Made by a program: the position numbers and the translations under genes. The notes beneath the pieces were generated by a model. The model was not told the DNA's origin, did not search any database, and worked only from the letters and a program-made list of their open reading frames with translations. A stretch of 64,000 bases of DNA from Isoetes taiwanensis (lineage: Eukaryota > Streptophyta > Lycopodiopsida > Isoetales > Isoetaceae): NCBI GenBank assembly GCA_021234155.1, contig JAJEKV010000008.1:22969106-23033105 (forward strand), given 5' to 3'. How positions within the stretch are numbered: the stretch's first letter is position 1; each line of letters opens with the position of its first letter. Below are positions 20,786-32,780 of this stretch, one piece after another.

Positions 20786-21940
20786 GTATGTCATTTGGCC
20801 AAAATTTGACCACGCAGCATGGATTCAAGTGCGCATGCAGGCTGTATTGATATCTTTTTTTCCCTACTTTTTTGTAATGGGCATAACTTAATATTGTGCT
20901 TTCATAGCTCAGTCGTCCTGAGTTCAACTCTCAGTGAAAGCATGAGCATGTATTATGGACTTGTTTCTATCCTTTCTAAAAGTTCGATTTTTTTAATATT
21001 CAATGTCACCCATGTGTCTTATACTCGTTTTATGGACTTGTTTCCATCCTTTCTAAAAGTTCGATTTTTTTAACATTCAATGTCACTCATGTGTGTTAGA
21101 CTCGTTTCTATCTCTCAATGAAAGCATGAGCATGTATTATGGACTTGTTTTGATCCTCTATAAAAGTTTGATTTCTTTAACATTCAATGTCACTCGTGTG
21201 TTAGACTAGCTTTATGGACTTGTTTAGATCCTTTCTAAAAGTTCAATTTTTTTAACATTCAATGTCACTCATGTGTGTTAGGCTAGTTTCTATCATTTCC
21301 AAAAGTTTGATTTTTTAAACATTCAGTGTCAATCATGTGTGCTAGACCATTTCTATCCTTTCTTATTTTCAATGTCAATCCATTTCAAATTAAAGTTTGA
21401 CTCTCAATGGAAAAAATTTCACGTTCAATTCTTGTTTACGTTCAATGTCAATGCTTTTCAACTCTCGGTGAAAGCAAGTTGTGTTGAAGCTCAATATGTG
21501 TTGCATTCTTGTATGAAGTGAGAGGTGAGTTGCATTTGTGTATGAAGTTAGAATTATATTTCTTACTTACAGTGATCATAGTGTGTGCCGTTTACATGCT
21601 CTGAGGCAGTTTAATAGCTGCTGCAGGGATGTGCTACACTCATTTCTATCCTTTTTTACCTTCAATGTCAATCCATTTCAAATTGAAATTTGACTCTCAA
21701 ACAATTTTTATTCACATTCAATGTCAATCCTTTTCAACTCTCGATGAAAGCAAGTTGCGTTGAACCTCAATGTGAGTTGCATTTGTGTATGAAGTGAGAT
21801 GTGAGTTGCATTTGTGTGTGAAGTTAGAGTTATATTCCTTACTTACAATGGTCATAGTGTGTGCTATTTACATGCTCATGCACAGGAATGTGAGGCAGCC
21901 TAGTAGCTGCAACATATGTGTGCTACACTCGTTTCTACCC
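20786..21940. repeat. ~2-kb repeat family, copy 1, left part
   Basis: It begins with AGTATGTCATTTGGCC, as does copy 2 at about 58194. It is built of tandem diverged subunits containing TTCAATGTCA, GAGTTGCATTTGTGTATG and AGTAGCTGCAACA. It is split at 21941 by the LINE and resumes at 27676. Short frames inside are not coding. Confidence 0.85.
20898..20942 (+). pseudogene. tRNA-Thr remnant with internal deletion
   Basis: The 5' acceptor and start of the D arm (GCTTTCATAGCTCAGT) join directly to the T arm (CTGAGTTCAACTCTCAG) and 3' acceptor (TGAAAGCA). The anticodon arm is deleted. It lies at the same position in this repeat copy as the near-complete tRNA-Thr at 58302 in copy 2. Acceptor halves still pair. 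Confidence 0.7.
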
Positions 21941-22101
21941 TTTTTTTTTTGAAAGATCAGATGTATATTAATTGGAACTCATCAATGATTTACATGCACC
22001 AAGTGATATCATGCACTTACATATCATATTTGTTTATGTAAGGATAACCACTCGGCTATGAAGCTAAACTTTTATAAGAGTGATGACAGAAAGTCGTGGG
22101 C

Positions 22102-25100
22102 TTAGGAAGCCCATTCCTCATCCTCAAATGCTGCAAGATATTGACGGGCCTTTTGTTTCATAGAGGGCCATAGGTTATCAGGGTGAAGATATTCTTGAGA
22201 GAACACAAATTTTCTCCGCCTTTTCCATATTAGCCATGAAAGCCATCCTTTGCATAGGTTCAAAGCAACTCTTTTTCCAGTTTGCCAAGATGATGGATAT
22301 AAACCTAGCAAGCTCTCCTTTTCTGAAATAGAAGTCTCAAACGCATCATTCAACTTTTCCCATACTGAGCGGAGTTCTCTACAATCCATGAGACAGTGTT
22401 CAATTGTTTCTACTTCTTGCCCACACATTGGGCAACTCGGTGATACATCACTGTTGAACCTGCTCACTAATATGTTGACCCTAATTGCTCTATGGAAAAT
22501 TTGCCATAATAGTGTGGATACCTTTGGTGGCAGGTGGCTCCTCCAGATCCCTTTCCACACTTGAGTGACTTGGTCATCTTCTAATGTTAACTCCCATTGA
22601 GAGGGGAGACTTATCACTTCATTCGCGTGCAGAATCTTGTATGCCTTTGAAACAAACTGTTTTTTGTTAAGATTTTCGTGAGATAGGAAGAAAGCACCTA
22701 CTTGTGGAGTCGCATGAGGCGGAATATTGTCCCGTACCATGCTCCAAATTCTCTTATCTCGCGTACTCAAGTTAAACTTGTCTTGGAATGACTCCCAGGA
22801 ACACTGCACACCGCATCGATACCAATCTCCAATGCAAGATAAACCTGCCCCAATCCATCTGTTTTGGGTTCTTTTGTTCACCACCGAGAAAAGCGGCACC
22901 CGGCCTCTGTTGGTTTCCACCTGCAACCACCAAAAGGGCATGGACACAGAGGTGCAATTTTTGATATCCAGGCGCCACAGAACTTTCACTGTCTCCCAAG
23001 CTCTTAACAATCCTTTAAGAAAAGGTGAGGCTCCTGCGTATGGTCTCAATTTATAAAAGAGGGCCCAGGGCAGATCTGCTTTATGAAATGATTTTTCGCA
23101 AGGCGTACAATGAGTTAGAGATTGTTTTAGAAGCTCAAGGCCAGGAGATTTTGAGTCTTACTGAAGAATTTCCCACATGAATTTGCAGACTAGGATCTTA
23201 CTGTGCAACTTGAAATCGAGCATTTCTAGTCCCCCATTAAATTTGGATCTCAAACACTTTTCCCATGCAACTTTGACATTTGCCCTTTTTGATAACTCTG
23301 CTAGCTTTGATTCAGGCGCCAACAACACGGATGCAGCATAAATGTGAGTACTGCTAAGCACTGACTTAGCTACAACAATCCTTCCTGCCATGGAGAGCTT
23401 ACTAATCCTCCACCATCTCAAATGTTTGTCTAAACTGAGCAAGATCTCATCCCATATGTTCGAGGATGAGGTGCATACCCCGATTGAAACACCGAGCAAC
23501 TTTGACGAAGACCCAACAGGAATTATGGTCCAAGGGAAAGTGGTAACATGAGTCGGAAGAGGCTCATCTAATGGCCAAACAGCTGCACATTTGTTCCAAT
23601 TGAGAAAACAACCTGATGCTATAGAGAAAGAATCCAATAGTTGTTTAGCATTCAAGAGATTATCTTCTGAGGCTTCTAGGAACAAAAAAGTATCATCGGC
23701 ATATTGGTTACAGATTTGTTGCGATCCATCTGTCATCTGCAACCCTGTTATAACCCTATCTTCCACTGCTGCCAGTAGCACTTGAGATAGTCCTTCTGCA
23801 ACAATGTTTAAAAGGAAAGGTGCCAAGGGGCATCCTTGTCTAATGCCCCTGCTTACGTCGAAAATAAGGGAGGTCTCTCCTAAAACTAACAAAGATGCAT
23901 GTGATGATTTCAACAGCTTTGCAACAATACTGGTGAATTCCTGTCCACAGCCAAAAGCAAGCAGCATCTTTTCCAAAAACGACCAGCTCACACTGTCATA
24001 TGCCTTCTTAAAATCAAGCTTTAAATAAAGCACTTTTTGGCGTGTCTTTCTCGCCTAATGTATGCTTGGTGAATTCCTGTCCACAGCCAAAAGCAAGCAG
24101 CATCTTTTCCAGAAAGGACCAGCTCACACTGTCATATGCCTTCTTAAAATCAAGCTTTAATTAAAGCACTTTTTTTTGCTATAATTTTGTAGAAGGTTGA
24201 TAACAATGTAATAGGTCTCCAGTCCCCTATGGACTTTGGATCCTTCACCTTTGGGATTAATGTGATACAACCAGTGTTTAGTCTATTATCAAGCTTATCT
24301 GCTTGAAGAAAGTCCTGATAAGCATTGTATACAAGAGGTTGTACCAATAGGTCTCCAGTCTGCTATGGACTTTGGATCCTTCACCTTTGGGATTAATGTG
24401 ATACAACCAGTGTTTAGTCTATTATCAAGCTTATCTGCTTGAAGAAAGTCCTGATAAGCGTCCGAGTTGTTCCCTTTGCACAGAAGATACTTTAGATACA
24501 ACTTTGGAAAGAATTAGCTCTTCAAAGCAATCTTGAAAATTTATATTTTTCTTCTTGAAGAAATCTTCAAAATGTTTAGAAACAAACTCCTTCACCTGTT
24601 GTGGGTTCCGGATAATGGATCCATACTTTAGATACAACTTTGGAAAGAATTAGCTCTTTGTTTCCTCTACTTTGCAACTCTAAAAAAGAAACCTGTACAT
24701 TTGTCACCTTCCTTGATCCATGCCAGTCCTGCTTTAACTTTTGCTTGTTTAATTTGATGTGTTCTATTCTCTTAATTTTCTCTAGAACTATTTTTTCCCT
24801 TTTGCCTGAGCCAGTATCAGTTCTTCTAAGCTCTATCAATTCTTTGTAGAGTGACTCCGATAGAGCATTTTCCTCGGCCACCTTATTACGACCCCACACC
24901 TTAGCAAAATTTTTAATTGCTGCTAAAGACGCAATCATTGCTTCCATTCCCTATTTATTTCTACTAGCCGCTGTCCAAATCTGCTTACATTGATCTTTAA
25001 AATCTGCATCCTTCAGAAATCTGGGGTTCAGTCTGAAGACTGTCTTTAATGGTTTAGAGGTACTAACTCTAGAGGAGCATATAATCTGCGGATTATGATC

Positions 25101-25780
25101 TGAAATAGAGTTCTCTAGAAGATTACGACGGTACAGTGACATGTTTTTTTCTTGCAAGACCTGAGAGCTTACATAGCACCTGTCGTGCCGTGCATATGCC
25201 TTGCCATCGCCAATCCAACCATTACACCATGTGAAGCCTGGATCTCCCTGTAGTTCCGTGAATCCCAATTCATTAAGCATGCTCAGCTATTGTTCCCTTT
25301 CAAATCCATGCACGACTTCGATCCCACCTCCATATCTATCATTACTACATCTACCATATTAAAATCCCCAACCATAATCCACCGTGTATCTCTGTCATAG
25401 TTTTTCAGTCTGTTCTTCACATTGGCCCATAAGGAAGCTCTTTGCCTGGCTTGATTATGTGCATAAATATTTATCACTCCCCACTTTTTACCATGAGCAT
25501 ACCAAGTTACTATTGCGCACCTCCCAAAATTATCTGTATATGTCGATAGAAGTTTCAATTGTTTTCTCCATGCAATAAAGGTTCCCGCACTAGAACTGCC
25601 ACTAGACGACATGATACCCATATAATCTTTTCCTAGTAAGTTAAGCAGAACCCCAACTTCTTCCTTCTTACATTTATGTCGATAGAAGTTTCAATTGTTT
25701 TCTCCATGCAATAAAAGTTCCCGCACTAGAACTGCCACTAGACGACATGATACCCATATAATCTTTTCCTAGTAAGTTAA
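22102..25780 (-). CDS. LINE ORF2: endonuclease, reverse transcriptase, zf-RVT
   Basis: In order on the minus strand: an APE-type endonuclease with GDFNMVD (about 25370) and SDHNPQ (about 25100); reverse transcriptase with WRPITLLSTFYKIIAK (about 24220), KLDFKKAYDSVSW (about 24020), RGIRQGCPLAPFLLN (about 23850) and the catalytic YADD (about 23700); and a C-terminal zinc-binding zf-RVT domain with CPMCGQEVETIEHCLMDC (about 22400). The stop is at 22102. Frames are broken at 24068-24175, 24346-24460, 24623-24660 and 25677-25785, all of them 136-bp-offset copies. The region between FYKIIAK and LYLKLDF is where the copied block sits, and the expected L1 residues there are missing. A second break lies between 23158 and 23049. 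Confidence 0.88.
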
Positions 25781-25786
25781 GCAGGA

Positions 25787-27653
25787 CTATATTCCATTAG
25801 AGAACACATTCGATTGATTCGATGATGTTGTCTCATAGCACTGTTCTCCCAATCTTGGTATAACCCTCTTTTTTCTTGGCATTCCATCAACAAGATCTTC
25901 TATATTTTCATCCATTGGTAAATCCGCCCATCTGTTGTTATGCACTGGAAACTCCTCATTAGCAGCTGGATATTCTACTGCCATATACTCAATTGGTTCT
26001 TCCTCATTGTGATTCTCTACAGTTTCTCGCACATTGGAATAGTTATGACCTGTGAGATTTTTTACGATACTTCCTGGATTAGGCAACCTCTTTCGCATCT
26101 GATTTTTAATTCTGCCACCATTTCTGTGTTGTACTGTGGCCCACCCATCCTCATTCACTTGTTCCTTTCTATTTTCGATGTTTACCTCTCGCTCTTGCTT
26201 CTTGTCCAGTTCTGGGTTTCCTTTAGATGGTGAAAAAACATCACATTCCATTTCACCTGGATTCAGATGATCCTTTCCCTTTTTTGCCCCATTTATCTCT
26301 ATTACCGTTTCATCTGCTACTTTGACATTGTCGTGCGGCTTGGTTGTCTTTTCTGCTGCTACTTTGACATTGCCTTGTGACTCTCTCCCGAACACAAAAT
26401 AGTTTTTCAGACCCTTAATTTCCATTGTGGGGAACATCCTTCTAATCTCCCATCCGTTTATGAGTTTTAACTGAGATAAGGAATAGTATGTCCCACTTCG
26501 CACGAGAGTGAATTGTGGAATGCCTTCCACTGCTGTAATGGCCACACAAATCCTTGGCCCCTTTGCAATCGAATGAGTTATGTATGTCCCCAGGTTCTTT
26601 GCTATGGCAATTAAAAATTCTGAGTCAAGCATTTCCATTGGGAGCTGTTCTATCTCAAGCCAACAAGGAACTTTAACAGCAGACAATTTATCTGGGGTGA
26701 AACCTGGAGTATAGTATTGATATAACACAAATTCCCCCGCGAAGCGGTCTACTCCCCTGGAGACTATCTTTTCCACCGCTTTCTCATCATCAAATAATAT
26801 TAGGAAAAAATTACTCCCAATCGCTTTGATGCTCTGGAACTGCGGCATATTTAGAGCATCAAGATGCCTTGTGAGCCAGTTTTGTAGTTTCCTGTAGTCC
26901 AAAAAACCTCCCGTAAAGAATCCCACCACTGCTTTAGAAATTAAATTTTCCATATTCCTGATATGCCTTGAGTGGTTTATCTCTGTTACTTTAAGATTGC
27001 CATATTCTGATTTGATACCTGCTGCTTGAAGAAGCTGTTCCAGATTGACAGACAAGTTTTTAGAGGGCAGAGAATTCAAGGCCTCTTCTACTCTGCTGCT
27101 ACGGGATTCATTTGGGACTCCTTTCTTAATCCATTCAGAAAACCAGGGTCTTATAATTCTTTCTAAAGTATTGCCCTGTTTCCAGTGGTTAAATCTTTTA
27201 TTTTCATTATTGCTTACGGTAGAATCCATGTTTCCACAATTTTCCAGCCCCTCATGTTTACCATTAGTACAAAAATCAGTGGAATTGCTTACCCCTTTTT
27301 TATCCTTGCCGAACTTCTGGTCTATCTCCTCCAGCGTTGTTCTTTCTCCTGCAATCATGCCATTCTTCACTATAGCCGCTTCATTCTGCCTCATCAAAGT
27401 CGTTTCATTCTGTCCCTTCTGTCCCTGTAAGCCCCAAGTACCTGTTTCCTCGGTCTATCTCTCTGCCCTCAATTTTTTCTGTTCCATAACAAGCCGTTGT
27501 TGCAGGTCTGAGTGCAGCGATACCCGGCAGGGGCTCAGAGCCCCCGATCTTCTTACCAGAGCCGTCGCCTGTGGAGTTTTCACCTGGTGCCGCTACCGTG
27601 GGGTTTTCCCCTGTTGCCGTTACCCTGGTCGGCTGTTCCTGCGCCACCGACAT
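25787..27653 (-). CDS. LINE ORF1, DUF4283-type RNA-binding protein
   Basis: It starts at MSVAQEQPTRV (27653), 22 bp inside the element's 5' end. A single-base frameshift near 27400 joins it to a 536-codon frame ending at 25787. The middle (about residues 140-330 of the long frame) has the DUF4283-like pattern common in plant L1 ORF1, including WLTRHLDAL, VPCWLEIEQLPMEML and IAKNLGTYI. The C-terminal third is acidic and low in complexity. I do not see a clear CCHC knuckle. It would coat the LINE RNA and act as a chaperone. Confidence 0.75.
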
Positions 27654-27675
27654 CTTCTCTCCAATTAGAATTATT

Positions 27676-28733
27676 CTCATTTCTACCTTTTTTACTTTCA
27701 ATGTTAATCCATTTCAAATTGAAATTTGACTCTCAATGAAAAAAAAAAAATCATGTTCAATTCTTGTTCACGTTTAATTCTTGTTCATATTCAATGTCAA
27801 TCCTTTCCAACTCTCGGTGAAAGCAAGTTGTGTTAAAGCTTAATGTGAGTTGCGTTTGCGTATGAAGTGAGATATGAGTTGCATTTGTGTATAAAGTTAG
27901 AGTTATATTTCTTACTGACAGTGGTCATAGGGTGTGCTATTTACTATTTGAAGTAGTCTAATAACTGCAACAGATGTGTGTTAGACTCATTTCTATCCTT
28001 TTTGCTTTCAATGTCAATCCATTTCTAATTGAAAAAAAATTCACGTTCAATTCTTCTTTACATTCAATGTCAATCCTTTTCAACTTTCGATGAAAGCAAG
28101 TTGTGTTGAAGCTCAATGTGAGTTGCATTTGTGTATGAAGTGAGATGTGAGTTGCATTTGTATATGAAGTGAAAGTTACATTTTTTTACTTTCAATGGTC
28201 GTAATATGTGCCATTTACATGCTCATATGCAGGAATGTGAAGCAGTCTAGTAGCTGCAACAGATTTCTTCCAGCAGATGGATATCATATTACTAGTAGAA
28301 ACTTGGGCACATGAGGTAAATATCTTACCAACATCATCTTGACTGGACATATGTGGTAAAACAGAACACATCTTCTTGGCAATATGCTATTTAGCACCAC
28401 TATCCTCAAAAATATACAAGACTATAAGGGTCTAAGCATGGTATTGGGGGACACTTTTTATGTCGGCGACATTTGGTGCTAATGGGGTGCTTTTTAAATT
28501 ATTTTCTTTGTATTTTATAGAAATATTTTTTAAATATTTTGCCCTAAAACGTGTTTATATTTTGCCTAAGAAAACAAAATTTCAGCTTCAATGGAGTTGT
28601 AGAAAAAAAGATAAAAATAAAACATTATTCCTGGATTGGGTGCTAATGGGGTGCTTCCCATGTGCGAATTTGCCCCCCAACTCCCTGCTTACATCCATAA
28701 GCTTATCAAAACAAGATCCATTTATGCATCTTA
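27676..28733. repeat. ~2-kb repeat family, copy 1, right part
   Basis: The continuation of the repeat after the LINE. The subunits (GAGTTGCATTTGTGTATG, AGTCTAGTAGCTGCAACAG) run to about 28260. They are followed by a unique tail that starts TTCTTCCAGCAGATGG and is shared with copy 2 at about 60352. It ends at TTTATGCATCTTA (about 28733), as copy 2 does near 60545. Confidence 0.8.
28429..28696. mobile_element. 268-bp insertion with 5-bp target duplication
   Basis: Copy 2 of the repeat reads straight through TATAAGCTTATC (about 60510). In copy 1 the same site is opened by 268 bp flanked by ATAAG on both sides (28424-28428 and 28697-28701). The insert contains GGTGCTAATGGGGTGCTT twice (near its left end, about 28469, and near its right end, about 28638). 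No terminal inverted repeat is obvious. A small non-autonomous element is the best reading, class unknown. Confidence 0.65.
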
Positions 28734-28769
28734 GCTTTGATATTGCTCTCTTTGCACAGAAAAAACTAT

Positions 28770-28895
28770 AATTATTACAAGGGATTTTAATGCGAGGATA
28801 GGTAAAAAGCGATAAGTGATCCGGTGAGAACAAAGGTCATTGATAAGATATGGGCAAATGCACAGGGTAAAATGCGATTATCTTGGAGTTGCCAC
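28770..28895 (+). pseudogene. LINE endonuclease remnant
   Basis: TRDFNARIGKK resembles the GDFNARIG motif of AP-endonuclease domains. In another frame it is followed by SDPVRTKVIDKIWANAQGK, as expected for that domain. The frame is broken after about 12 codons. It is an old fragment of a different LINE from the one at 21941. Confidence 0.4.
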
Positions 28896-28899
28896 AACC

Positions 28900-31250
28900 G
28901 TTCGTCCCCAATTGTCTAAAATCGTTCTGGCCAGGTTTAGGCCAACGAGTTTTCATTTTAACCTAAGTCATCTGTCTAAAATTTTTTATTATTCTCATTA
29001 ATCGCGTAGTGTCTTTTCTCACCAAGTGTTCTAGGAAGGTTAGACTGCCGAAGTTGTTCCTCATTCAACAATCACTCAAGATCTCAGCGATATTGTCACT
29101 CAAGCTGCAGGAAAGCATGACACAACAGAAACGACAGCAAGAAAGTGCAAAGCCAAAGCTGATCACACGTTAGTCAAACATGGTGATGTAAAGAAGGCAT
29201 GAGCCCGTGAATCTGGATGCACTGTTGTCATTGCATCGCCAGAGTTGGCTGCTAAGTGTAGTTGTCTGTCTTGTATAATACTTGGGAAGATTAGTGAGGG
29301 TTTCATATGGCCCATTTGACCCTGGATTCCTGAATGCAAGATGGATCCCTTTTTGTGGCTGGACAATGCGTATATCAACCTCAAAATATTCGAATGATCT
29401 CTCGAAAGATATGCACGAGAAGGTAACCAAGCTCAATTGATTGACCAATCATCCCTAATGTTGCAACGGTAAATGTAACGGGCTTGATCCGATATGTCCA
29501 ACTTTCGTTTATCAGTTCCCTTTCCTCTCTGGTGTGGTTTATTCTATAATATATTTTGCCCAGTTACATGTTTTATGTACTGTATACCTCATGCTCCCAC
29601 GTTTTTGTGGACATGCTGAAAAGAATACAAAGTGTTGTCTTAACCGTGCCTAATTTTATCTTTATTATCTTGAATCTAAAATGTTGAGTATGTGTGTTTT
29701 ATAAAAGCATATGATATTTGAACTGGTTATCTAAGGCATTTATGTGACTATGCAGAAATGCAACCTGGCCTATCAACAGACTACAATGCGATCTTCCAAC
29801 GACTGAACTTGAATGGTAGTTCTGAATGGCCTAACTAGGCCGAAACTATCACGGGTTTATCGTAAACCATACTTTAACACAAGCATTAAATGGAAGACTT
29901 TATCGACCAGTCCGAGATCCGATTGAAGTTGGAGAGCTTCAATGTGATTGATCGAGGACTAAAAGGTTTTATTCAGACAAAGTCAGATGGCTTAACACAG
30001 GTGAGACTATCGAGGGTTTACCTTAGACCACGGGTTATCTTGAACAGTAAGTTGGAGGCTTTACTTGGTGAGTTCGAGATTTGATCAAACTCGAACAGAT
30101 TTCTTGAGTTTTAACGACCACTAACTTTCTTACTCAAGCTAAATTAGAGGCTTTAATGAGACAGTTCGAAATTATGTTGAACCAAGACACATCAGGAATG
30201 GTGGAACTAAAACTATAGGTTTAAGTGGTCTAGCCAAAGGGTATGTATGATTTCCATAAGGCACTATGTCAAGGCTTCTTGGTAATTTCTACTATCAGAA
30301 GCTAATGTCAGGAAACTAGCAAGGGTTTGAAGTGTCTAAGGATGGTTTTTTAATTCACATACTCTCAAACCAAAGGGTATGTATGATTTCCATAAGGCAC
30401 TATGTCAAGGCTTCTTGGTAATTTCTACTATCAGAAGCTAATGTCAGAAAACTAGCAAGGGTTTGATTTTCTATTATATAAAGGATATAATGAGCATATT
30501 AGTGATGCAAATGATGATGATATAAATTATTTGGTGAAGGTGCTTATATGTGCTGTGATGGTCAAAAAACTGGGTAGGTCAATAAAAAAGTTACCCCTAA
30601 GGCATCTTGCCACATTCCATATAATCTTAGTATGCCTAGACAAAAGGCAACCAAAAATGAACTGCCATATAAAAATAGTATTAGATAATAAAAAAAATAT
30701 GATAATGGTTTTTTATACAATAATTTATTTTATAGAGGAAAACTATAGTGGTTTGTCAAAACGGAGGTGGTTTATAAAATGTCAGTTACTAATAAAATAG
30801 TGGTTTGCTAGAACGAGTTATAGATTATAAACTTAGTAGTGGTCTATTAAAACTAGTGATGATTTCTTGAGATCTCTAAATGAATAATGGAATGATTTGA
30901 AGATCAATATATTGTGTTCAAGAAACATTGATGACAATATATTCCTTGCAATCACTATATGATTTGTTATATTATGGTGTATCAGCAACCATCTAGCTTA
31001 ATATTTGGGAATTCAGTTTCTGACCTATTGTTAATGCATGACTTAAGAGATGTTTTTTACAATAAAATTTTGCTTTGTCGCATTTATAACATGTACCATG
31101 TTAACATATCTTATGATAGATATATAGCAAATGTGAATCTACGAAGTTTAAAAATATGATTAATAAACATCTTTCTTCCTTTGAAAAAAAAAGGAATGAA
31201 TTTATGAAGACTTGCTCAGTGCTCACCATCAAGAGTCTGACGATAGGTAG
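28900..31250. other. No supported gene
   Basis: Short frames on both strands (29163-29448 minus, 29890-30084 plus, 30531-30800 plus) show no recognisable domains. Diverged repeats occur around 29830-30100 (CGGGTTTATCGTAAACCA versus CGAGGGTTTACCTTAGACCA). A 98-bp block at 30234 recurs at 30370 with the 136-bp offset. Confidence 0.4.
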
Positions 31251-31259
31251 AGGGCCTCG

Positions 31260-31323
31260 TGTCAGCGAGATTACGCTGACAAGGGGGATGAACTCCAGTT
31301 CTATACGATCGGGACATCGTATA
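31260..31323. repeat. Twin 8-bp hairpins
   Basis: TGTCAGCG/CGCTGACA with a 6-nt loop (31260-31281) is followed 20 bp later by TATACGAT/ATCGTATA with a 6-nt loop (31302-31323). Both stems are perfect. They could be a structured RNA or element terminus, and no promoter is evident. Confidence 0.55.
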
Positions 31324-31559
31324 CAAGCAAAATTTCATTAATTAGAGAAATTATATTTTCTCGCTTGAAAACGAAATAGGTCGCGGTCATACTAAAAAAT
31401 GGTTGTATGCAACCAGAATGAAGCGTTAGTAATTAGTAAATCAGGTTGAAAAAATTACAAGCGCCGAAAATCTCTTGTACAACTATAGCCCCTAGGTTTC
31501 ATAACATTAACTATGGGGTTCCAAAAGTATCACTCATGCTCCCAAATATCGCCATGGCG

Positions 31560-32150
31560 ATAGTTTGAACAAGAATAGAATAGAATAGAATAGTTTTTTT
31601 AACGTCCACAGAGACCAATAGGTCATGGGACCCATACAATGGGCTAGTACAATCATTACTACTAGGATTAAAAAACCCCTGCCTCGAAAGGTTTTCAAGG
31701 GAAAAACCTTTGCAGTAATGATAGACAAGCTTAGATAATGACTACTGAGGGCTCAGTAATTGCAGACGTTTATCTAGAACCTCAAGTATGTATAATGCCA
31801 AGTCATGCACAGATGGTGCGCTGAGAAGTTTTGGAAGCGTGGAATGGAATGCTAAGGTCGAAAAATGATTCCGGACTATCTCAAAAGCAGGGCAACTCAG
31901 AAGAGTATGGCTTTCATCTTCAATAACCTGTAACTGGCAACAGGCACATAGTCTCGCTTCTCGCGGCAATTGCGGCCGCTCCCATCTACCTGCCTCAATC
32001 CGTAGCCTGTGGGACCCCGTACGAATTGATGCAATAGCTACAAGCTTGTTCCTGGACAATGAAGCAAGCAAATAAGCTTGGGGCCCTGGTGCCAAAGTGG
32101 GATTTATGTGTGCATGATAATGTACATAAGTGGGATTTATGTGTGACAAG
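31560..32150 (-). mobile_element. LINE 3' fragment with (TATTC)n tail
   Basis: The minus strand encodes the LINE ORF2 C-terminus (RTGSHRLRIEAGRW, RLCACCQ, DESHTLLSCPAFEIVR, stop at 31742), the same family as 14268-15290. The 3' UTR ends GTGGACGTTAAA, followed by about four TATTC copies (31565-31600 on the plus strand as GAATA repeats). Such microsatellite tails replace poly(A) in several LINE clades. It is strongly 5' truncated. Confidence 0.82.
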
Positions 32151-32780
32151 AAAGCAAGGCAAAATGTAAAGAGTTTACTGCTTGGAATTACCTAATATTA
32201 ATCTAAAGAATAGATAAATCTTGTCGGAATAATTGCGGTCGCGATCTTTTAAACAAATATATTCATTAAAATTCGCATACATCAGAAAGCATGTATTTTC
32301 AAAGAAGTATAATTATAAAAAAGGTAATCATGGATTGACATTTTCATTAAGTTTCTTTCACAGACTCTACATCAAGCTCCATAGCTATTCCTCTAACGTG
32401 CCCCCTTCATGCGGCAATTGTCTGTGATGTGTCCATTTCTGTATATGCAATTGTATTTGGCATATCCACATCCGTTGCGACAACTATCTCTTGCACACGC
32501 CCTGACATCTGAGACCTATCCAACAATTCATCCTCCAATGCCATAGAGTATTCTGTAGAGCGAACCAACTTTTTGGTGAATGATTGCCATCTAGTCTACC
32601 ACTTCCATATGCGTCGTCAGACATTCCCATGTATTCGAAATTATGAAGCAGCTTTTCTACAGAACCTGTTATTACTGGCAGGATCTTCTCAAAATTTTTG
32701 TTCAGTTCCTCCAGTTTTTTGAACTGTGGATCGAGCTCAGTAGTTGCCTTTTCTGTTTGTTCTAACCGTGCCCCGGTTTC

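Larger units (their letters stand above)
21941..27675 (-). mobile_element. Full-length L1-type LINE
   Basis: The element lies on the minus strand inside repeat copy 1. Its poly(A) appears as T10 at 21941-21950. It is flanked by an imperfect target duplication of about 16 bp (CTCGTTTCTACCCTTT left, CTCATTTCTACCTTTT right from 27676). It carries both ORFs described separately. About 5.7 kb is full length for plant L1 elements. ORF2 is disturbed by four 136-bp-offset copies (24068, 24346, 24623, 25677). If these are assembly errors the element could be nearly intact. Confidence 0.9.
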
